64,000 nt of DNA from Acidiphilium sp. (GTDB lineage: Bacteria > Pseudomonadota > Alphaproteobacteria > Acetobacterales > Acetobacteraceae), in assembly GCA_028688905.1 (NCBI GenBank), contig JAQTXH010000001.1, forward strand, positions 1,221,770 to 1,285,769. The letters run 5' to 3'. The notes beneath the pieces were generated by a model. The model saw nothing but the letters and a program-made list of their open reading frames with translations, was not told where the DNA came from and made no database searches. Positions 46,922-53,309 of this stretch are shown here, one piece after another. Position numbers and translations under genes: made by a program. Numbering within the stretch: position 1 is the stretch's first letter; every line of letters begins with the position of its first letter.

Positions 46922-47634
46922 GATTTCGGCGGCAGCGATGAGGCCATCTCGGCGCGCAATCTGGCCAACTCGTCGTCGATGTCCGACGTGTCGTGCAGTT
47001 TCTCGATCTCGTGCTCGCTCTTGCTGCGATGATCGAGCGGATCGCGGATGGTGCCATCGTCCAACATCCGTTCCATCGCCTCGGCTTTGGCGGACATCGC
47101 GTGGGTTTTGTCGCGGGCACGCTGGATGGTTTCCTCGGCACCGCCCAACCCCTTGCCGATGCCGGCGAGCTGCCGATCGACCTTCAATTCGGCATCCGCC
47201 GCGTCGTGCTCGGCCTTGAGTGATTCCTTTTCGGTGGCAAACCGCTCAATTTTTTCCTCAAGTTTCTGCTCGTACTGCTTGAGCTTTTCCGCCTGTTGCC
47301 TGACGTGCTCATACGATGTCTGGATCGGGGCCAGCTTGTGGGTTTCGGCTTCCTTATCGGCGAGGGCGGTGCGCGCGAGGTCTTCGCGGTTGGCTTTCAG
47401 GGCGATATGGGCATCGGAATCATGGCGGGCGATCGCGGCCTGGTGGTCGGCGATCTGGTGCTCCAGCGTGATCTGCTCGGCAATCACATCGGCGAGATGA
47501 CCTTTGGTTTCCTGCAGGCTGGTCAGCATTTTTTCGTAGGACAATTCCAGATCGGCGTCGGGATCGTCGGCGGCGTCGAGCAGCTTGTTGGCCTTGGCGG
47601 TGATCAAGGTGGTGAAACGCGACATCAGGCTCAT
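46918..47634 (-). CDS. PspA/IM30-like coiled-coil protein
   Basis: A 238-residue, highly charged, almost wholly helical protein beginning MSLMSRFTTLITAKANKLLDAADDPDADLELSYEKM, the amphipathic N-terminal helix and the first coiled coil of the PspA/Vipp1 (ESCRT-III) family. The long coiled coil runs from about 30 to 150. The C-terminal third (GLGGAEETIQRARDKTHAMSAKAEAMERML to SDIDDELARLRAEM) resembles the PspA tail. PspA proteins bind stressed membranes and form rods. No PspF or PspBC genes are near. It follows the first YbjQ-like gene by 28 bp and overlaps the 130-residue gene. Confidence 0.85.
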   Translation of the reverse strand: MSLMSRFTTLITAKANKLLDAADDPDADLELSYEKMLTSLQETKGHLADVIAEQITLEHQIADHQAAIARHDSDAHIALKANREDLARTALADKEAETHKLAPIQTSYEHVRQQAEKLKQYEQKLEEKIERFATEKESLKAEHDAADAELKVDRQLAGIGKGLGGAEETIQRARDKTHAMSAKAEAMERMLDDGTIRDPLDHRSKSEHEIEKLHDTSDIDDELARLRAEMASSLPPKS

Positions 47635-47662
47635 GATTTCGCTCCGTTCATGAAAATAAACG

Positions 47663-48499
47663 TTAGTCGTTGACCGGAAGAACGATCTGCGGGATCAGTT
47701 TTTCCGGCAGGATCGACTTGTCCTCGACCGGGGTAACGGCGGTGCCGACCGCGAAGAATTCGATCACATGCGGCTGCCAGTTGTGCGAGCCTTCGTGCAA
47801 CTGCACGCCGACCACGCCTTCGGCCTTTGATTCGTGGGCCTCGCGCTGCATCCGTTCCATCGCCAGTTCGCGGGCATCGTACAGCGCCTGGGTGAACACC
47901 TCGATTTCGGCGTTGCGCCCGACATTGCCGAGCGATTTCATCACCCCCTGATGCGCCATGTGATACACGCACGACCCCATCACCATGTCGAGCGGCCGGT
48001 AGCCCGATTGCAGCAGCAGCCACAGATCCTGCCCCGACAAATCCGAAGTGAACGGCTTGCCATCGACGCCCTTGAACATCGGGTGGCCGGCGGAATGGGC
48101 GATCGCGGTGCCGATCGCCATGAACTCGAGAATGTCCTTGTCCCATTCCATGCGTTTGACTTCCAGCCGCACGCCAACCACGCCGTCAGCGTGCAGGGCG
48201 GCGGCTTCCTGCTCCATGCGGGACATCGCGAGTTCGCGGGCGTGATACATCGCCTGCGACAGCACGGTCATTTCCTGGTTGCGGTTCCACGACGTATATT
48301 GCACGCCGACATGATAGATGCAGGAACCAACGACCAGGCCGAGCGGCTCAAACCCCGCCTCGCGCACCATGAGAAATTCATTGACCGAGAAATCGGAAGT
48401 GAACACGCCTTCGTGACTGCCTTCGGAGCGTAATCCCCGCAGTCTCTCAAGCGCCTGATGCGATAATTGGCCGTCTGGGACTGTACTGGTAACCGACAT
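47663..48499 (-). CDS. Tandem YbjQ-like domain protein (278 residues)
   Basis: Soluble 278-residue protein with two clear YbjQ-like units. Unit 1 (about 38-135): GFEPLGLVVGSCIYHVG, AMYHARELAMSRMEQEA, ADGVVGVRLEV, EFMAIGTAIA. Unit 2 (about 150-260): GYRPLDMVMGSCVYHMA, ALYDARELAMERMQREA, AEGVVGVQLHE, EFFAVGTAV. The units align well with each other, so internal duplication is evident. The SCxYH motif is present in both, giving a Cys and a His each at equal positions, a possible ligand pair. First gene of the operon; the divergent gap of about 200 bp to the enoyl-CoA hydratase must hold the promoter. Confidence 0.78.
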   Translation of the reverse strand: MSVTSTVPDGQLSHQALERLRGLRSEGSHEGVFTSDFSVNEFLMVREAGFEPLGLVVGSCIYHVGVQYTSWNRNQEMTVLSQAMYHARELAMSRMEQEAAALHADGVVGVRLEVKRMEWDKDILEFMAIGTAIAHSAGHPMFKGVDGKPFTSDLSGQDLWLLLQSGYRPLDMVMGSCVYHMAHQGVMKSLGNVGRNAEIEVFTQALYDARELAMERMQREAHESKAEGVVGVQLHEGSHNWQPHVIEFFAVGTAVTPVEDKSILPEKLIPQIVLPVND

Positions 48500-48706
48500 G
48501 ATGGGTTTCGCTCCGGATTTCGTGATGTCTGACTGCTGAAAGGCAGAGTTTTAACTGAATGCTCCGCGACTTTAACCATTTTATCGTATCCCGTTTGCAG
48601 TGAGGGTCAAGCGAGCACCACCGGACCGCAGCGCCGAACACTCCGGCACGATTTCCAAACCTGCCCGGAATCCGTTATCCTGCCCTCCCACGAGATGGAG
48701 GATGCT
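48500..48706. promoter_or_regulatory. divergent intergenic region between YbjQ-PspA operon and enoyl-CoA hydratase
   Basis: Promoters for both directions must lie here. On the minus strand TTGACC (near 48607-48612) is followed by an A/T-rich GATAAAAT about 19-21 bp downstream, a poor fit to standard spacing. I saw no sigma-54 (TGGCAC-N5-TTGC) element, which drives psp genes in enterobacteria. Confidence 0.3.
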
Positions 48707-49477
48707 ATGGCGTATGAGATGATCGCAACCGAAACCCACGGTCGCGTCGGCCTGATCCGGCTCAACCGACCCAAGGCCCTCAATGCCCTGTGCGATCAGT
48801 TGATGATAGAACTTGGCACAGCCCTCCGTGCCTATGACGAAGACGACGCCATTGGTGCCATCATCATCACCGGCTCTGAGCGCGCCTTTGCCGCCGGTGC
48901 CGATATCAAGGAAATGCAAGGGCTGACCAACCCCGACACCGTGTTGCACGACTTCATCGGCAAGAGCTGGGAGGTCGTCGTCACCATCCGCAAGCCGGTG
49001 ATCGCCGCCGTCGCCGGTTACGCGCTGGGGGGTGGCTGCGAACTTGCCATGAGCTGCGACATGATCATCGCGGCCGATACCGCCAAATTCGGCCAGCCCG
49101 AAATCAACCTCGGCATCATTCCCGGTGCGGGCGGTACCCAGCGGCTGACCCGCGCGATCGGGAAGTCGAAGGCGATGGACATGGTGCTGACCGGCCGGAC
49201 GATGGACGCAGTGGAGGCCGAGCGCGCCAATCTGGTCGCCCGGATCGTGCCCGCCGCCGATCTGATTGCCGAGGCGATCAAAATCGGCACGGCCATCGCG
49301 GCGATGTCGCCGGTAGCGCTCACGGTTGCGAAACGCAGTGTAAACCGTGCCTTCGAGACCACGCTGGCCGAGGGCATCAAATACGAACGGGCGGTATTTC
49401 TGCCGCTGTTCGGCACACCGCATCAGCGCGAGGGCATGGCCGCGTTTGTCGAGAAGCGCAAACCGGATTTCACCTGA
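48707..49477 (+). CDS. Enoyl-CoA hydratase/isomerase family protein
   Basis: Crotonase-fold enzyme, 256 residues from the ATG at 48707, which has GGAGG 5 nt before it (a start at 48695 is open but lacks a site). Motifs: [15 protein letters not shown] (oxyanion hole), [15 protein letters not shown] and [16 protein letters not shown] with the two catalytic glutamates. The whole pattern is that of short-chain enoyl-CoA hydratase of fatty acid oxidation, in line with the ETF-QO elsewhere in the window. Confidence 0.92.
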   Translation: MAYEMIATETHGRVGLIRLNRPKALNALCDQLMIELGTALRAYDEDDAIGAIIITGSERAFAAGADIKEMQGLTNPDTVLHDFIGKSWEVVVTIRKPVIAAVAGYALGGGCELAMSCDMIIAADTAKFGQPEINLGIIPGAGGTQRLTRAIGKSKAMDMVLTGRTMDAVEAERANLVARIVPAADLIAEAIKIGTAIAAMSPVALTVAKRSVNRAFETTLAEGIKYERAVFLPLFGTPHQREGMAAFVEKRKPDFT

Positions 49478-49503
49478 GGCGGGGGATTGCGGCACCGCAT
49501 CCT

Positions 49504-50448
49504 TTATCGCAGCAGATGCACCGAGAACAATTGTTCGGCGTCGGTCCAGGTGGTTTCGATCGTCCAACCGGCGCGGCGCGCCAGACTGGCGAAGTGCGGC
49601 ACGCTGAACTTGTGGCTGTTTTCGGTATGGATCGTCTCGCCCGCGTTGAACCGGATGCGGCGTCCGGCCACGTGGACGGTCTGGGCGATCCGGCTTTCGA
49701 GATGCATTTCGATCCGTTTGCGATCATCGTTCCAGTCGGCCCGATGCTTGAAACTGGCAAGGTCGAAATCGGCGTCGGCCTCGCGGTTCAGGCGGGTCAG
49801 GATGTTGAGGTTGAACGCGGCGGTGATGCCTTTGGCGTCATCGTAGGCCGGGATCAGAATATCGGGGGATTTTTCCAGATCGACACCGATCAACAGGGAC
49901 GCCCCCTGCCCCAGGGTGACGCGCGCCATCGCTAAAAATCCGATCGCGGCCTCGTGGTCGAAGTTGCCGATTGTCGAGCCGGGAAAAAAGCCCAGTTTGG
50001 GCATGGCGCGAATCGCGGCCGGCAGCCGCACCGGTGCCAGGAAATCCGCGGCGATCGGGTACACCGTGATCGCCCGATGCGACCAGCGCATCCGGTTGGC
50101 CAGGGCGGTCAAGGCACCGTGGGCGATGTCGATCGGCACGTAAGCGTCAACGTCGAGCACCCCGAACAGGATTGCGGCTTTGCCCTCGTCGCTGGCACCG
50201 TATTCGACCATGGCCGCGCCGGGGGCCACGTGGGCGGCGATGTCGGGCGCGCAATCGCGCAAAATGGCGAGTTCGGTGCGGGTCGGGTAGTATTCCGCCA
50301 GCCTGGTGATCGCGCCGAACAGGGCACAACCGGCCTCATCATAAAAAAACTTGGGCGGCAGGGTTTTGCGCGCAGCCGACAAGCCGGCCAGCGCCTCCGA
50401 CACCAGATCGACCCGGGGCGAGACGAGGGCAACAGTTCCTTCGGGCAT
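49504..50448 (-). CDS. egtD: L-histidine N-alpha-methyltransferase
   Basis: SAM-dependent enzyme that trimethylates histidine to hercynine, the first step of ergothioneine synthesis. The 314 residues show LPPKFFYDEAGCALFGAIT, the SAM site MVEYGASDEGKA, FFPGSTIGNFDHEAA and the typical C-terminal ENSHKFSVPHFASLARRAGW. It follows egtB by 3 bp on the same strand. Confidence 0.95.
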   Translation of the reverse strand: MPEGTVALVSPRVDLVSEALAGLSAARKTLPPKFFYDEAGCALFGAITRLAEYYPTRTELAILRDCAPDIAAHVAPGAAMVEYGASDEGKAAILFGVLDVDAYVPIDIAHGALTALANRMRWSHRAITVYPIAADFLAPVRLPAAIRAMPKLGFFPGSTIGNFDHEAAIGFLAMARVTLGQGASLLIGVDLEKSPDILIPAYDDAKGITAAFNLNILTRLNREADADFDLASFKHRADWNDDRKRIEMHLESRIAQTVHVAGRRIRFNAGETIHTENSHKFSVPHFASLARRAGWTIETTWTDAEQLFSVHLLR

Positions 50449-50451
50449 CGG

Positions 50452-51633
50452 TCAGCAATCCTGAGCAAGACGAAGGCCGGCGAACTGCCAGCGCTTGTCG
50501 GGATGGAAAAAATTACGATAGCTGACGCGCGCATGGCCTGGCGAGGTCGCCATCGATGAACCGCGCAATACCATCTGGTTGATCATGAATTTGCCATTGT
50601 ACTCGCCGATCGCGCCCGAGACCGGGCGAAAGCCGGGATAGGGCGCGTAGGCGCTGGCGGTCCATTGCCAGACCTGACCGTTCATGTCGAACAAACGCGC
50701 GTCGTCGCTTGCGGCTTCCCACTCCGCTTCGGTGGGCAGACGCGCCCAGGCCCAGCGGGCAAAGGCGTCGGCCTCGTACCACGAAATATGTGCGACCGGT
50801 GCTTCCGGGTCGAGCGGACGCAAGCCTTCCGGGCCGAATTCGTGCCAGAGACCGTCGCGTTTGCGCCAATAGCAGGGCGACGACCAGTTCCGCGCCTGTG
50901 CGGCGGCCCAGCCATCGGCCATCCATAGTGTCGAGGTGCGGTAGCCGCCATCGGTCATGAAATCGAGGAACTCGCGGTTGCAAACCAGCCGATTGGTCAG
51001 ACGATAGGGTTCAAGATAGACACGGTGATGCGGGGCTTCGTTGTCGAAATAAAATCCGTCACCGCTGTGACCGATCCCGGCCATGCCGCCGTCGAACGCG
51101 ACGAACTTGGTTTCACCGCGCAACGGGCGGGGCCGCCGGAAATGCGGGATGGCAGCGGGAAGCAGCTTGTTTTGCGCGAAGGCATGGGTGATGTCGGTGA
51201 CCAGCAGTTCCTGATGCTGTTCCTCGTGTTGCAGGCCCAGCTCGATCAGATGCGCCAGATTGCCGCGCTGCTCGCCGATCAGCTCGATCATTGCAGCGTC
51301 GACATGGGCGCGATAAGCACCGACATGGTCGCACGTGGGCCGAGTGATCAGGCCGCGCTGCGGGCGGGGATGCCGTTCGCCGACGCTTTCGTAATAGGAA
51401 TTGAACAGGAACTGGAAGCTGGGATCGAAAATCCGGTAGTTCGGCACATGCGGCACCAACACGAAGTGCTCGAAAAACCAGGTCGTGTGGGCGCGATGCC
51501 ATTTGACCGGGCTGGCATCGTCCATCGACTGGACGCATTGATCCTCGGCGGACAGGGCAGATGACAGATACTCAGTATAGTCCCGCACCGCGCTGAACTG
51601 CCGGGTAGCGACGTTGTTTTGGAACGCGTCCAT
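50452..51633 (-). CDS. egtB: Ergothioneine biosynthesis sulfoxide synthase
   Basis: Iron-dependent enzyme that joins hercynine with a thiol donor. The 393 residues combine an N-terminal DinB-like iron domain and a C-terminal FGE-sulfatase fold. The iron ligands are His46 in KWHRAHTTW and His136/His140 in HEEQHQE. The FGE part shows RLPTEAEWEAAS and MVLRGSSMATSPGHARVSYRNFF. The usual actinobacterial egtA, egtC and egtE are not adjacent. Confidence 0.94.
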   Translation of the reverse strand: MDAFQNNVATRQFSAVRDYTEYLSSALSAEDQCVQSMDDASPVKWHRAHTTWFFEHFVLVPHVPNYRIFDPSFQFLFNSYYESVGERHPRPQRGLITRPTCDHVGAYRAHVDAAMIELIGEQRGNLAHLIELGLQHEEQHQELLVTDITHAFAQNKLLPAAIPHFRRPRPLRGETKFVAFDGGMAGIGHSGDGFYFDNEAPHHRVYLEPYRLTNRLVCNREFLDFMTDGGYRTSTLWMADGWAAAQARNWSSPCYWRKRDGLWHEFGPEGLRPLDPEAPVAHISWYEADAFARWAWARLPTEAEWEAASDDARLFDMNGQVWQWTASAYAPYPGFRPVSGAIGEYNGKFMINQMVLRGSSMATSPGHARVSYRNFFHPDKRWQFAGLRLAQDC

Positions 51634-51733
51634 GGTCGTTTTCCTCGTGGCTCAAGGCGAGATGGTGAGCGAAGGCGCGCCACGGGAGGGTTTTTCCGCA
51701 TTTTAATCTCGCGCACAGGTATTTCACAACCGA

Positions 51734-52765
51734 TCAGGCCGCGGGAACGCCGCTGACAGGGACTCCCTTTGCCGTCGAATATTCGAAATGCAGTGCCTCA
51801 CCCGGGTACACAATCGGGTGGATCGCATGCGCCGCCATCGCCGCCTCGGCGAAACCCTGCAGGATGAGTTTGAGCTTGCCGGGGTAGTTCGCGACGTCAC
51901 CAATCGCGAAAATGCCGCGCGTGTTCGTCTCGCAGGTCGAGGGCGTGACCAGCACATGATGCTGGACCAGATCGAGGCCCCAGGTGGCGACCGGACCGAG
52001 ATCGGTCGCGAGGCCGAAGAACGGCAGCAGGATATCGGCATCGAGATGACGGGTTTTGCCGTCGAGATCGGCAACCTCCACCGTTCGGAGCGCGCCGGAA
52101 TCGCCGTGCAGCGCGTGTAACTGATAGGGGATCACCAGTTCGACCTCACCGCGTTCGGCAGCCTGGGCGAGTTGGGCGGCCATTTCGGGAGCGGCGCGGA
52201 ATTTCGGGCGGCGATGCACTACAGCGAGGCTGGCAGCGATGTCTTTCAGCGCGATCGCCCAATCCACCGCCGAATCGCCGCCGCCGGCGATCACCACCCG
52301 CTTGCCACGGAAAGCTTCACGCCGCCTGACGTAATATTGTACCGACCCTGTCGCCTCGAACCGCGGCAGATTTTCGAGTGGCGGCCGGTTGGGGCCGAAA
52401 GCGCCGGCACCGGCAGCGATGACGATGGTTTTGGCGCGGACGGTGTCGCCCTGGTCAGTTGCCACGACGAAGTCGCCGGCCGCTCCGGAAATCTCGGTCA
52501 CCACCCTTCCGAGCAGCCGGAGGGCAGCGAACGGTTCGATCTGGCGTTCAAGATTTTCGATCAATGCCGCCGCCTCGATCGCGGGGTGGGCAGGGATGTC
52601 GTAGATCGGCTTTTCCGGGTAAAGCGCCGCGCATTGGCCACCGACCTCGGTCAGTGCGTCGATCAGCACCGACGAGAGTTTCAGCATCCCGCACTCGAAG
52701 ACGGCGAACAACCCGACCGGGCCGGCACCGATAATGGCCACGTCGGCCGTGATGATCTCTGACAT
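51734..52765 (-). CDS. Ferredoxin-NADP reductase, thioredoxin reductase-like type
   Basis: FAD- and NAD(P)H-binding oxidoreductase of 343 residues. Two Rossmann motifs are seen: IIGAGPVGLFAVFECG near 11-26 and VIAGGGDSAVDWAIAL near 156-171; GIFAIGDVANYPGKLKLI is the FAD-binding block near the C-terminus. There is no redox CxxC between the domains, which separates it from thioredoxin reductase and fits TrxR-type ferredoxin (flavodoxin)-NADP+ reductase. The gene is divergent from tsaE. Confidence 0.87.
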   Translation of the reverse strand: MSEIITADVAIIGAGPVGLFAVFECGMLKLSSVLIDALTEVGGQCAALYPEKPIYDIPAHPAIEAAALIENLERQIEPFAALRLLGRVVTEISGAAGDFVVATDQGDTVRAKTIVIAAGAGAFGPNRPPLENLPRFEATGSVQYYVRRREAFRGKRVVIAGGGDSAVDWAIALKDIAASLAVVHRRPKFRAAPEMAAQLAQAAERGEVELVIPYQLHALHGDSGALRTVEVADLDGKTRHLDADILLPFFGLATDLGPVATWGLDLVQHHVLVTPSTCETNTRGIFAIGDVANYPGKLKLILQGFAEAAMAAHAIHPIVYPGEALHFEYSTAKGVPVSGVPAA

Positions 52766-52810
52766 GGATGCTCCGTAGCCGAAGTTTCGCGCCGGTCAAT
52801 CATCTTGCGC

Positions 52811-52826
52811 CAAATGCGAGCATTTG
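52811..52826. repeat. 16-bp inverted repeat in the FNR-tsaE divergent gap
   Basis: CAAATGC GA GCATTTG: perfect 7-bp arms 46 bp from the reductase start and 46 bp from the tsaE start. Possible operator for a dimeric regulator controlling one or both genes. Confidence 0.4.
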
Positions 52827-52871
52827 ACGCGGGCATTTTACGCCAGACGCGGGTTCGGGCAGGATCGCGCG

Positions 52872-53309
52872 ATGACGATTCGCACCCTGGCGCTGGCTGA
52901 CGAGGCGGCGACGCTGGCGCTGGCGCACGACCTCGCCGCGCGCGCCGCGGCGGGCGACGTGATTCTATTGACCGGACCACTCGGTGCCGGAAAATCGACG
53001 CTGGCGCGGGCGTTCATCCGCGCGCGGGCAGGCAATCCGGCGCTGGAGGTGCCAAGCCCGAGTTATACCCTGGTTCAGAGTTATGAACTTGATCCGCCGG
53101 TCGCCCATTTCGACTTGTGGCGACTGACGGGAGAGGCCGATGTGGTAGAGCTGGGGTTCGAGGCGGCGCTGACAGGGATTGTTCTCGTCGAATGGCCGGA
53201 TCGGCTGGGCGGGTTGACCCCGCTTGATGCGCTGCGGATCGACATCGCCTGGGGGGCGGGCGAGGCGCGAACGGTAACGCTCGACGGACCGGCGCGGCTG
53301 CTGGCATGA
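52872..53309 (+). CDS. tsaE: tRNA threonylcarbamoyladenosine biosynthesis ATPase
   Basis: Essential ATPase (YjeE) that works with TsaB and TsaD in making t6A37 of ANN-decoding tRNAs. The ATG at 52872 gives 145 residues. The P-loop GPLGAGKST is near residues 36-44, SPSYTLVQSYE and the FDLWRL segment follow, and VLVEWPDRL is near the C-terminus. The stop overlaps the addB ATG by 4 nt. Confidence 0.94.
   Translation: MTIRTLALADEAATLALAHDLAARAAAGDVILLTGPLGAGKSTLARAFIRARAGNPALEVPSPSYTLVQSYELDPPVAHFDLWRLTGEADVVELGFEAALTGIVLVEWPDRLGGLTPLDALRIDIAWGAGEARTVTLDGPARLLA

Noticed and set aside
48500-48706. sigma-54 promoter for the PspA-like operon
   Set aside because: No GG-N10-GC element with the TGGCAC/TTGC pattern was found; therefore enterobacterial-type PspF control is not supported.
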